Source: Nocardiopsis endophytica
GTDB taxonomy: Bacteria; Actinomycetota; Actinomycetes; Streptosporangiales; Streptosporangiaceae
Assembly: GCF_027706725.1 (NCBI RefSeq)
Contig: NZ_JAQFWQ010000018.1
Span: 1 to 64,000 of the forward strand
Length of the DNA stretch: 64,000 nt
Direction of reading: 5' to 3'
Below, piece after piece: positions 56,531-64,000 of this stretch. A model generated the notes under the pieces. That model was not told where the DNA came from. It made no database searches and saw nothing but the letters and a program-made list of their open reading frames with translations. The position numbers and the translations under genes are program-made. Numbering within the stretch: position 1 is the first letter of the stretch; every line of letters begins with the position of its first letter.

Positions 56531-57295
56531 CTAGCGGATGTCGTCCAGCAGCCCGTCCAGGGCCTTGGTCAGGGACCGGGCGTTGGACTCGTCGAACCAG
56601 GTGGTCCGGATGCGCTCATTGTTGCCGTTCGGGGTCTCGTGGTCGCGTGCCAGCTCATCGAGGGTCCGCGACGTGTCGGCCAGTGCCCGTCCCGTGTCCT
56701 GGAACAGGCCCCGGACGTAGCGGTCCGCCGCCTCCGCGGGCACCCCCTGGGCGACCGCCCACTCGGTGAGCGTGGTCAGGTACCGGTAGTGCGCGCTGAA
56801 GGTGCCGGTCAGCGCCGAGAACACGCCGAACGCCTCCTCGTCGGCGATCGGCAGCGCCCGGCCGAGGCGGTCGAAGAAGCCCTCGGCCACCGGGTCGGAG
56901 GGCCAGGTCACGGTGGTGGACCGGCGCTCGCGCACGGAGGGCAGCGGGATGGCCCGCACCAGGGTGAAGCCGTCGCCGAGCGTCTCGCGCAGCTCCGCGA
57001 CGCTCACCCCGGCCATGGCGCTGACCACGGTGGTTCCGGGACGGATCCGCAGCCCGGCCAGCGCCTCGGCGCGGTCCTGGCGGCGGACCGCGATCACCAC
57101 GAGGTCGGAGCGGTCCGCGACCTCCTGGTTGTCGGCGCACACCCGCACGCCGTCGAACGTGTCGGCCAGCGCGGCGGCCGTCCGGGCGCCCCGCGGCGAG
57201 AGGTTCACCTCCGGCGGCGTGTCGACGCCGTCGCACAGGCCCTCGACGATGGCCCGGCCGATCTCCCCGACCCCGATGATCCCGATCCGCTCCAT
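56531..57295 (-). CDS. Pyrroline-5-carboxylate-reductase-like NAD(P)-binding oxidoreductase
   Basis: A 254-residue protein. An N-terminal Rossmann fold (GIIGVGEIGRAIVEGL, residues 4-19) is followed by DLVVIAVRRQ and a TTVVSAMAGVSVAELRETL segment. The C-terminal helical domain resembles ProC. ProC itself has a conserved AxxxSGSxPAY in the active site, whereas here the corresponding stretch reads ALTGTFSAHYRYL. A different substrate is therefore likely. The ATG at 57295 has GGAAGG upstream. It is a single gene. Confidence 0.8.
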   Translation of the reverse strand: MERIGIIGVGEIGRAIVEGLCDGVDTPPEVNLSPRGARTAAALADTFDGVRVCADNQEVADRSDLVVIAVRRQDRAEALAGLRIRPGTTVVSAMAGVSVAELRETLGDGFTLVRAIPLPSVRERRSTTVTWPSDPVAEGFFDRLGRALPIADEEAFGVFSALTGTFSAHYRYLTTLTEWAVAQGVPAEAADRYVRGLFQDTGRALADTSRTLDELARDHETPNGNNERIRTTWFDESNARSLTKALDGLLDDIR

Positions 57296-57582
57296 GTGCG
57301 CGCCTTCCCGTCCGTCGTCTGCCGTGCCCCCGGTCGTGGCGACCGACGGCACGGGCCAGTATCGCGCGCGGGGGTGACGGTTCCGTCCGCAGGGAGCCGT
57401 CGCGCGGGCGGCCCCACCGCGACGGTGGCCGCCTCCGGGGCTCCGGCCACAGTCGGGCACCCGACGCGGGCGGTCGCCGGACACAGGCCGACCGCAGGGC
57501 CGACCACGGCTCCTAGGGCCCTACGGACGCACGCCCGGACCGTGACGGCCGCCCCCGCCCCGTCGTGCGGAGGACCCACCGC

Positions 57583-58509
57583 TCAGGCGCGCACCGACGC
57601 CGTGGCCGCCTCCGGGTTCATCGCCGCCTCGCGCAGCGCCCGCACGGTCGCGCTGATGGCGGGCCTGCGCGCCGCGTCGGCGTTCCAGAACACGTACACC
57701 TGCCGCACCAGAGCCGGCTGCACCTGCACCAGCCGCACCCCCTCGGGCACCGGCCCCCGGCCCAGGCGCGGCATGACCGCCGCGCCCAACCCGGCGGCGA
57801 CCAGCGCCAGCTTGGTCTGGTGCTCCTCGGCGGTGTGCACGATCCGCGGCTCGCTCCCCTGCTCGCTGATCATCCGGTGCAGCCACTCGCCGCAGGCGCC
57901 CCCGCGCGGCCAGCTGATCCAGGGCAGGTCCACCACCTCGTCCAGCGCGACCAGCCCGCGGTGCGCCAGCGGGTGCCCGGAGGGCAGCGCCAGGTCGGCG
58001 ATGTCCTCCATCAGCGGGGTGCGCTCCATCCCGCGCGGCAGCGGGAGCGGCGCCCCCGTCCAGTCCACCACGACCGCCATGTCGGCGTCGCCCCTGCTCA
58101 CGGCCGGGATACTGTCGTCCGGCTCCTGCTCGACCAGCTCCACGGCGAGCCGGGGGTGGCACTCCTTCAGGGACACCAGGGCGTGCGGCACCAGGCCGCG
58201 CGCGGCGGTCGCGATCGACGCCAGGCGCAGGTGCCCGATGACCGCGTCGCGGTGCGCCTCCAGGTCGGCCTCGGCCTGGCGGACCAGGGAGAGGATCTGC
58301 CCCGTGTGCTCGACCAGCACCTCGGCGGCCTCGGTGAGCCGGATCCCGCGCCCGTTGCGCTCGACAAGGGGCTGGCCGACCTCCCGCTCCAGCTTGCTCA
58401 GCTGTTGGGAGACGGCCGAGTTGGTGACCCGGAGCTCCTCAGCGGCCCCGGTGAGCGATCCGTTGGCGGCGATGGCGTGTAGGACGCGCATTCGATCCAC
58501 GCTCAGCAT
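57583..58509 (-). CDS. LysR-family transcriptional regulator
   Basis: A 308-residue regulator. The HTH lies at about 4-62 (VLHAIAANGSLTGAAEELRVTNSAVSQQLSKLEREVGQPLVER), with a LysR effector domain from about 90 (IGHLRLASIATAARGLVPHAL). The ATG at 58509 has TAGCAT six bases upstream with no Shine-Dalgarno sequence, suggesting a leaderless mRNA. There is no divergent gene immediately next to it, so its target is not obvious. The P5C-reductase-like gene 287 bp downstream is a candidate. Confidence 0.92.
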   Translation of the reverse strand: MLSVDRMRVLHAIAANGSLTGAAEELRVTNSAVSQQLSKLEREVGQPLVERNGRGIRLTEAAEVLVEHTGQILSLVRQAEADLEAHRDAVIGHLRLASIATAARGLVPHALVSLKECHPRLAVELVEQEPDDSIPAVSRGDADMAVVVDWTGAPLPLPRGMERTPLMEDIADLALPSGHPLAHRGLVALDEVVDLPWISWPRGGACGEWLHRMISEQGSEPRIVHTAEEHQTKLALVAAGLGAAVMPRLGRGPVPEGVRLVQVQPALVRQVYVFWNADAARRPAISATVRALREAAMNPEAATASVRA

Positions 58510-58729
58510 GAAGTGATGCTAACCCCGCCAACGCCGCATGCGAAGATGTTGTGAGCCGTCCGACGTCCAAGGGGTGAGATCTTCGGTGGTGGGGTGACCA
58601 CCGGGACGGTCCGGCGGAACGGTCCGGCCGCGTCGAGACCGGCGCCCCGGGCCCTGGGGCCCAGGGCGTGCGGCCCGACGCGGCGCACGGGACCACGCGT
58701 CGTCGCCCAGTCCGACGCGGCGCGCGGCC

Positions 58730-59656
58730 CTACTCGTCGCGCAGCTTCTCGACCGCCGCGGCCAGGTCGTCCGGGTAGGGGCTCTCGAACTCCACCGGCC
58801 GCCCCTCGGTCGGGTGGTCGAAGCCCAGCCGCACCGCGTGCAGCCACTGTCGGGCCACCCCCAGCCGCTCGGCCAGGGTCGGGTCGGCCCCGTACAGCCG
58901 GTCCCCCACACAGGGGTGGCGCAGCGCCGACATGTGCACGCGGATCTGGTGCGTGCGGCCGGTCTCCAGCTTGATCTCCAACAGGCTGGCCGCGCGGAAC
59001 GCCTCGATGGTGTCGTAGTGGGTCACCGACGGCCGGCCGCCCGCGACCACGGCGAAGCGCCCGTCGCCGGAGGGGTGGCGGTCGATGGGGGCGTCCACGG
59101 TGCCGCGCAGCGGGTCCGGGTGGCCCTGCACCAGCGTGTGGTAGCGCTTGTCGACCGTGCGCTCCTTGAAGGCGCGCTTGAGCACCGAGTAGGCGGCCTC
59201 GCTCTTGGCGAGCACCATCAGGCCGGTGGTGTTGGCGTCCAGCCGGTGCACGATGCCCTGGCGCTCGGCGGCGCCGCTGGTGGTGAGCTGGACGCCCATG
59301 GCCAGCAGGCCCTCCAGGACCGAGGGGCCGGTCCAGCCCACGGTGGGGTGGGCGACCACGCCGATGGGCTTGTCGACGACGACGATGTCGCCGTCCTCGT
59401 GCACGACGCGCAGCCCCGGCACCGGCTCGGGCCGGGGCGTGGGGGCCGAGGGCGGCGGGGGGAGGGTGACCTCCAGCCAGGCCCCCGCGGCGACGCGGTC
59501 GGACTTGGCGGCCTCGGCGCCGTCGACGCGCACGTTTCCGTCGGCGATGAGCTCGGCGGCGCGGGTGCGGGACAGCCCGAACAGCCGCGCCATCGCGGCA
59601 TCGAGGCGGTCGCCCTCCAGGCCGTCCGGCACCGGCATGCTGCGGTGGTCGGTCAC
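58730..59656 (-). CDS. rluD: 23S rRNA pseudouridine synthase, RluD type
   Basis: A 308-residue RluA/RluD-family enzyme. An S4 RNA-binding domain (about residues 15-75) precedes the catalytic domain with [18 protein letters not shown] (the catalytic Asp is residue 140), TLVQGHP and [12 protein letters not shown]. The GTG at 59656 overlaps the lspA stop by four bases. The lspA-rluD pairing is a very common arrangement. Confidence 0.95.
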   Translation of the reverse strand: MTDHRSMPVPDGLEGDRLDAAMARLFGLSRTRAAELIADGNVRVDGAEAAKSDRVAAGAWLEVTLPPPPSAPTPRPEPVPGLRVVHEDGDIVVVDKPIGVVAHPTVGWTGPSVLEGLLAMGVQLTTSGAAERQGIVHRLDANTTGLMVLAKSEAAYSVLKRAFKERTVDKRYHTLVQGHPDPLRGTVDAPIDRHPSGDGRFAVVAGGRPSVTHYDTIEAFRAASLLEIKLETGRTHQIRVHMSALRHPCVGDRLYGADPTLAERLGVARQWLHAVRLGFDHPTEGRPVEFESPYPDDLAAAVEKLRDE

Positions 59657-60330
59657 CTCTTCTCCCCCTCTCCCGTGTCGCGTCCGGCGGCGCCGCGGTC
59701 CGTCCCGGCCTGGGCGGGCCCGTCGGCGCCGTCCGCCTCCCCGGCCGTGCCCGACTCCCCGGCCCCGGGGCCGGCGGCGTCCGTCCCTGCGGCCTCGTCC
59801 GTGTCCCCGGTCCCGTCCCCGGCCTTGTCGCCCTCGCGGGTGCCGTCGATGTTCACCCCGCGGAAGGCCAGCACCACCGCCAGGGCGCTGCCCACCACCA
59901 GGCTGGAGTCGGCCAGGTTGAACACCGGCCAGTTGGGGAGCTGGATCCAGTCGACCACGTGCCCGTGCAGTGGGCCCGGCGGCCGGAAGAGCCGGTCCAT
60001 GAGGTTCCCGGCGGCGCCGCCCAGGATCAGCCCCAGCGACAGCGCCCAGGCCAGGCTGCGCAGGCGCCGGGCGATGACCGCGATGTAAACGACCACACCG
60101 ATCGAGATCAGGCTGAACACCCACGTCATGCCGGTGCCGATGGAGAAGGCCGCCCCCGGGTTGAACACCAGGGTGAACCGGAGCAGGTCCCCCACGACCG
60201 CGACGCTCTCCCCGGGGGCGAAGCGCGCCAGCACGATCTCCTTGGTGGCGTAGTCCAGGGCCAGCGCGACCGCGGCCACCACCGCCACAAGAACGAACCG
60301 CCGCGGCTTGGTCGCGGCGGATCCGTTCAC
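59653..60330 (-). CDS. lspA: Lipoprotein signal peptidase with Gly/Asp/Ala-rich tail
   Basis: Signal peptidase II, which cuts the signal peptide from diacylglyceryl prolipoproteins in the membrane. It is 225 residues from the GTG at 60330 (AAAGGA upstream). Four helices lie between about 12 and 156. The two catalytic Asp are in GNLMDRL (Asp112) and FNLADSS (Asp141). Residues 164-225 are a low-complexity Gly/Asp/Ala/Glu/Thr tail absent from typical LspA. The lgt product at the other end of the window has a comparable extension. Confidence 0.94.
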   Translation of the reverse strand: MNGSAATKPRRFVLVAVVAAVALALDYATKEIVLARFAPGESVAVVGDLLRFTLVFNPGAAFSIGTGMTWVFSLISIGVVVYIAVIARRLRSLAWALSLGLILGGAAGNLMDRLFRPPGPLHGHVVDWIQLPNWPVFNLADSSLVVGSALAVVLAFRGVNIDGTREGDKAGDGTGDTDEAAGTDAAGPGAGESGTAGEADGADGPAQAGTDRGAAGRDTGEGEKR

Positions 60331-60365
60331 CGTCCTTTGTCCGTCCCCGGAGGGCTCAACGTCAG

Positions 60366-60770
60366 TCAGCGACGCTCCTCGCGTTGTTTGCACGCCACGC
60401 ACAGCAGGGCGCGCGGGTATGCCTGGAGGCGGGCCTTGCCGATCGCCTGGCCGCAGGAGTCGCACACCCCGTAGGTGCCCGCGTCCATCCGTGCGATCGC
60501 CCGCTCGCTCTGCGCGAGCAGGTCACGGCTATTGTAGGCCAGTGCCAGGTCGTGTTCGCGCTGGTACGCCTTCGCCCCGGTATCGGTGGGGTCGTCCCCG
60601 GCGTTGGCCACCGCGTCCGTGAGCTGTTCGGCCAGCTCCGACTCGGTGTCGGCGATCTTCTCGCGCAGCAGCGCGATCTCCTGTTCCAGCGACCCGCGGA
60701 CCTCGGCGAGCTCCCCGGTGGTCCAGGGCTCCTCCCCGGTGCGCGCCGGCGGCAGCTTCGCTGCGCTCAC
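60366..60770 (-). CDS. TraR/DksA-type zinc-finger protein
   Basis: A 134-residue protein. A long coiled-coil-like helical part (about 18-95) with SLEQEIALLREKIADTESELAEQL leads into a C4 zinc finger with cysteines at 103, 106, 124 and 127 (CDSC and CVAC). This is the DksA/TraR fold that binds the RNA polymerase secondary channel. The acidic tip residues of true DksA fall near DDPTDTGAKAY. The GTG at 60770 has GAGGAGG seven bases upstream; an ATG at 60860 in frame is possible. It sits directly upstream of lspA. Confidence 0.88.
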   Translation of the reverse strand: MSAAKLPPARTGEEPWTTGELAEVRGSLEQEIALLREKIADTESELAEQLTDAVANAGDDPTDTGAKAYQREHDLALAYNSRDLLAQSERAIARMDAGTYGVCDSCGQAIGKARLQAYPRALLCVACKQREERR

Positions 60771-61213
60771 GTCGCCCTCCTCGCGCCGTCCCCCGCGGTT
60801 CCCGTGGTCCGTTCCGCCGCTCGACCGCTCCGCCGATGTGTCCGCCGATGTGGACGTCACCTTCAGGCCCCCGCTTCAGATCCGGGCGGCCGCCCCCGGC
60901 CGCCCCCGTCGTACACCCCCGCCGACGTGCGCAAACGCCGCCGATTCGGGGGATTGCCGCACAATGCCGGGTAGCTTAGGCGGCCGGGGTCGGCGAAGCA
61001 ATGAACCACGGCGTTCCACGGAATCACCGCCTCTTTCCCCTTTGTTGTTCCCCCGTTCGCCTCGTCCGATTCGCTGGGGGCGGTCGGCCCGGGGCCGGGG
61101 TCGGCCGGGGACGGGGTCAGCCCGGGGGCGGGGTCGGCGCGCGAAGGGCGCGGCGGCGGCGCGCCCCAGGGGGCGTCCGGGAGACACCGCGGCGGTGTGC
61201 AGGGCCGAGCCCG
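60771..61213. other. Gap without a gene
   Basis: No gene is supported. It contains the G-rich tandem repeat at 61083-61138 and the upstream region of the DksA/TraR-like gene. Confidence 0.5.
61083..61138. repeat. G-rich tandem repeat, about 17-bp unit
   Basis: Three units of roughly GTCGGCCCGGGGCCGGG follow each other with small changes. Four or more runs of four G's lie close together, so a G-quadruplex on the plus strand is possible. Confidence 0.6.
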
Positions 61214-61489
61214 CTACTCGGCCGCGGCGAAGCCCCCGTAGTCCTCGGCGAGGCGGGACAGGTGCGGCTCGTCGAACACGGCCGGCCCTCCGTGCGGCCC
61301 CACCTCCACCACGATCACCCAGTCGACGTCCTCGGCGTCGTCCTCGCCCGCGAGCATGTCCCGGTGCACCGCGCACGGCTCGTAGCCCTGGTCCTGGAGC
61401 TGCTCGGCCAGCTCCTCGGCGTCCTCCCGGTCGGGCAGCGTGACCAGCACCCGCCCCTCGGACGTCGCGCCGCTCTGCGTGTCGGCCAT
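61214..61489 (-). CDS. Small acidic protein of unknown function
   Basis: A 91-residue soluble protein, strongly acidic, beginning MADTQSGATSEGRVLVTLPD. The order beta strand, helix (REDAEELAEQLQDQGYE), strand and DWVIVVEVG suggests a small alpha/beta fold. It has no transmembrane segment and no recognised motif. The ATG at 61489 has GAGAGGA upstream. It is divergent from ileS. Confidence 0.75.
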   Translation of the reverse strand: MADTQSGATSEGRVLVTLPDREDAEELAEQLQDQGYEPCAVHRDMLAGEDDAEDVDWVIVVEVGPHGGPAVFDEPHLSRLAEDYGGFAAAE

Positions 61490-61710
61490 CCGGTTCCTCT
61501 CCTCGCTCGTGTCATCACGTGTCGTCGCGTGCCATCGCGTCCCGCGCTCGGCCGCACCCGCCGGCCGCACCCGTCGGGCGGCCCCTGCGCACGGCCGTGC
61601 GCCAGTATGCCCGGGTCCCCGTCGGGCACCGCGCACTCCCCTCCCGAAGGCGTCCGGGCACGCCCGGACGCGCCCGCGGAAATCGCGTCGGAGCGGCGGG
61701 CCGGTTGCGT

Positions 61711-61716
61711 TATCCT
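61711..61716 (+). promoter_or_regulatory. Predicted -10 of the ileS leader
   Basis: TATCCT lies just before the T-box leader. A start near 61723 would give a leader of about 255 bases. No clear -35. Confidence 0.45.
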
Positions 61717-61721
61717 CGACA

Positions 61722-61977
61722 CCACAGCAGGGCGACGACGGGGACGAGTACCGCGCGGAGCACAGCCCAGAGCGACCCGGGGACGGTGGGAGCCCGGGGG
61801 CATGACCGGCGGGAAGATCACCCCTGAGCCGCCGGAGGAACGGCCCCGCAGGGCTCAGTAGAACCGGCACGCAGCGAACGAAGCGGGGAGCGCACGCGCT
61901 CCCAAGGAGGGTGGTACCGCGGGGCCCGCGCCTCGTCCCTCCATCAGGACCGCACCCCTGATGGAAAGGGCAGCCAC
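61722..61977 (+). ncRNA. T-box leader RNA of ileS (predicted)
   Basis: AGGGTGGTACCGCGG at 61908-61922 is the T-box bulge sequence that binds the tRNA acceptor end. It is followed by a GC-rich hairpin region and a CCATCAGGACC...CCTGATGG stem (about 61941-61965) just ahead of the start codon. Actinobacterial ileS genes carry translation-type T-boxes with a very short stem I, and the GACGACGGGGACGAGTACC segment near 61734 fits that position. I could not assign the Ile specifier codon with confidence. Uncharged tRNA(Ile) would expose the ribosome-binding region and raise IleRS synthesis. Confidence 0.85.
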
Positions 61978-64000
61978 GTGACAGCGCCAGCAGAAGAACC
62001 CTCCGCCTCCCGCTCCCGGCCCTTCCCCGCCCTCCCCGCGCAGATCGACCTGCCCGCGGTGGAGCACGAGGTACTGAAGCGCTGGTCCGAGCAGAAGGTC
62101 TTCGAGCGCTCCCTCGACAAGACCAAGGACGGCCCGAACTGGGTCTTCTACGAGGGTCCGCCCACCGGCAACGGCAAGCCCGGCGTGCACCACGTCGAGG
62201 CCCGCGTCTTCAAGGACGTCTTCCCCCGCTTCAAGACCATGAAGGGCCACCGGGTCGACCGCAAGGCCGGCTGGGACTGCCACGGCCTGCCGGTCGAGGT
62301 GGCCGTGGAGAAGGAGCTGGGGCTCAGCGGCAAGAAGGACATCGAGGAGTACGGCGTCGCCGAGTTCAACGCGCGGTGCCGCGAGTCGGTGCTGCGGCAC
62401 GTGGACGCCTTCACCGAGATGACCGAGCGCATGGGCTACTGGGTCGACCTCGACGACCCGTACCGCACCATGGACGCGCAGTACGTGGAGTCGGTCTGGT
62501 GGGCGCTCAAGCGGATCCACGAGAAGGGCCTGCTGGTCCGCGACTACCGGATCAGCCCCTACTGCCCGCGCTGCGGCACCACGCTGTCCGACCACGAGCT
62601 GGCCCAGGGCTACGAGACGGTCACCGACCCCTCGGTGTACGTGCGCTTCCCCATCACCTCGGGCCCGCTGGCCTCCCCCGAGCGCCCCACCTCCCTGCTG
62701 GTGTGGACCACCACCCCGTGGACGCTGGTGTCCAACACGGCGGTGGCCGTGCACCCGGACGTGCCCTACGTCGTGGCCACCGACGGCACCGAGCGGCTGC
62801 TCATCGCCGAGCCCCTGTTCGAGAAGGTGCTCGGCGAGGGCTGGACGCCGACCGGGGAGCGCTTCGAGGGCGGGGAGATGGAGCGCTGGACCTACCAGCG
62901 CCCCTTCGAGCTGGTGGACTTCGACGCCCCGGCGCACTACGTGGTGCTGGCCGACTACGTCACCGTCGAGGACGGCACCGGCATGGTGCACCAGGCGCCC
63001 GCGTTCGGCGCCGACGACATGGCGGTCGCCCGCGCCTACGGCCTGCCGGTGGTCAACCCGGTGCGCGCCGACGGCACCTTCGAGGACGGGCTGGACCTGG
63101 TCGGCGGGGTGTTCTTCAAGACGGCCGACGCGGCCCTGGTGGAGGACCTGACCGGGCGCGGCCTGATGTTCCGGGTGCAGGGGTACGAGCACAGCTACCC
63201 GCACTGCTGGCGGTGCCACACCGCCCTGCTGTACTACGCGGTCCCGTCCTGGTACGTGCGCACCACCGAGATCAAGGACGAGCTGCTCGCCCAGAACGCG
63301 GCCACCAACTGGTACCCCGAGAACGTCAAGGAGGGGCGCTACGGGGAGTGGCTGCGCAACAACATCGACTGGGCGCTGTCGCGCAGCCGGTACTGGGGCA
63401 CGCCGCTGCCGGTGTGGCTGTGCGCCGACGAGCACACGACGGTGGTCGGGTCGCTGGCCGAGCTGAGCGACCTCGCGGGGCGGGACCTGAGCGCGCTGGA
63501 CCCGCACCGGCCCTACGTGGACGACGTAGTGCTGGACTGCCCGCAGTGCGGGGCCCAGGCCCACCGGGTGCCGGAGGTCATCGACGCCTGGTTCGACTCG
63601 GGGTCGATGCCGTTCGCCCAGTGGGGGGCGCCGCACCGCAACGAGGAGGTCTTCGAGGAGAACTTCCCGGCCCAGTACATCTGCGAGGCCATCGACCAGA
63701 CCCGCGGGTGGTTCTACTCGCTGATGGCGGTCAGCACCCTGGTGTTCGGGCGGTCCTCCTACGAGAACGTGGTCTGCCTGGGGCACATCCTGGCCGAGGA
63801 CGGCCGGAAGATGAGCAAGCACCTGGGCAACGTGCTGGAGCCGATCCCGGTGATGGACCGGCACGGCGCCGACGCGCTGCGCTGGTTCATGGCGGCCAGC
63901 GGCTCGCCGTGGGCGGCCCGCAGGGTGGGGCACGCCGCGCTCGAGGAGATCGTCCGCAAGGTCCTGCTGACCTACTACAACACGGCGTCGTTCTTCACGC
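61978..64000 (+). CDS. ileS: Isoleucyl-tRNA synthetase, 3' end beyond the window
   Basis: Class I isoleucyl-tRNA synthetase. The frame is open from the GTG at 61978 to the window edge (about 674 codons of an expected ~1040-1060), so it is partial only because the window ends. The HIGH-region motif is GPPTGNGKPGVHHV (about residues 58-71) and the KMSKS motif is GRKMSKHLGN (about 609-618); CHGLPVEV and SRSRYWGTPLPVW lie between. The GKPGVHH form of the HIGH motif is characteristic of the eukaryote-like type 2 IleRS, often mupirocin-tolerant. It is controlled by the T-box just upstream. Confidence 0.96.
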   Translation, partial: MTAPAEEPSASRSRPFPALPAQIDLPAVEHEVLKRWSEQKVFERSLDKTKDGPNWVFYEGPPTGNGKPGVHHVEARVFKDVFPRFKTMKGHRVDRKAGWDCHGLPVEVAVEKELGLSGKKDIEEYGVAEFNARCRESVLRHVDAFTEMTERMGYWVDLDDPYRTMDAQYVESVWWALKRIHEKGLLVRDYRISPYCPRCGTTLSDHELAQGYETVTDPSVYVRFPITSGPLASPERPTSLLVWTTTPWTLVSNTAVAVHPDVPYVVATDGTERLLIAEPLFEKVLGEGWTPTGERFEGGEMERWTYQRPFELVDFDAPAHYVVLADYVTVEDGTGMVHQAPAFGADDMAVARAYGLPVVNPVRADGTFEDGLDLVGGVFFKTADAALVEDLTGRGLMFRVQGYEHSYPHCWRCHTALLYYAVPSWYVRTTEIKDELLAQNAATNWYPENVKEGRYGEWLRNNIDWALSRSRYWGTPLPVWLCADEHTTVVGSLAELSDLAGRDLSALDPHRPYVDDVVLDCPQCGAQAHRVPEVIDAWFDSGSMPFAQWGAPHRNEEVFEENFPAQYICEAIDQTRGWFYSLMAVSTLVFGRSSYENVVCLGHILAEDGRKMSKHLGNVLEPIPVMDRHGADALRWFMAASGSPWAARRVGHAALEEIVRKVLLTYYNTASFFT

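Overview
The window is very GC-rich (roughly 72-74% by eye) and carries a typical actinomycete chromosomal core. It shows many GTG starts, 4-base GTGA/ATGA gene overlaps, a PriA-type HisA, an actinobacterial-style ileS T-box, IdeR/DmdR iron boxes, and DUF397 and TIGR04222 families. A Nocardiopsis-like member of the Streptosporangiales is my best guess. The genus is inferred from gene content, not proven. Gene order runs lgt - trpA-trpB-trpC - hisI - histidine operon - dnaE - rluD-lspA-dksA-like - ileS, as in Streptomyces and relatives, with accessory genes inserted between these blocks.

Layout. 0-6.2 kb: a repeat-rich edge, two tandem paralogous membrane-anchored proteins, lgt (lipoprotein diacylglyceryl transferase), a membrane-tethered DsbA-like thioredoxin and a MauE/DoxX redox membrane protein, all on the minus strand. 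6.5-13.8 kb: tryptophan genes (trpA, trpB, trpC) with their usual membrane-protein companions (DUF2752, CD225-like, HGxxPAAW, Trp-operon-associated protein) and hisI; trpE is not where it is expected. 14-22.8 kb: a SIS-domain protein, an IS110-type transposase remnant, a heterodimeric ABC exporter preceded by an apparent transcription attenuator, a secreted peptidoglycan-binding protein and a glycosyltransferase. 22.9-28.4 kb: the histidine operon hisD-C-B-(small membrane protein)-H-A-F. 28.6-34 kb: an iron-box-controlled ferritin, YbaK, membrane proteins, DinB and a PadR regulator. 34-39.6 kb: dnaE and an aldehyde dehydrogenase.

40-48.6 kb holds the most unusual block: a trypsin-like/VMAP-C protein, a MoxR AAA+ ATPase, a 1521-residue vWA-NB-ARC-TPR protein (SAV_2336/FxsT type), a lone DUF397 protein and a trypsin-co-occurring (CU044_2847) protein. 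Together these match the vWA-MoxR-VMAP ternary, NTP-dependent conflict systems predicted in multicellular bacteria.

48.7-58.5 kb: fatty acyl-CoA ligase, PaaI thioesterase, AraC and LysR regulators, AzlC/AzlD amino-acid exporter, a TPP enzyme and a P5C-reductase-like oxidoreductase. 58.7-64 kb: rluD, lspA, a DksA/TraR-type zinc-finger protein, a small acidic protein and a T-box-controlled ileS that runs off the right edge.

Three families of dispersed non-coding repeats (called A, B and C here) sit in the gene-free gaps: a roughly 62-bp palindrome with GATCTCG/CGAGATC arms, a roughly 90-bp element containing GACGCTT, and a roughly 135-bp GC-rich element. No rRNA, tRNA or CRISPR array was seen.
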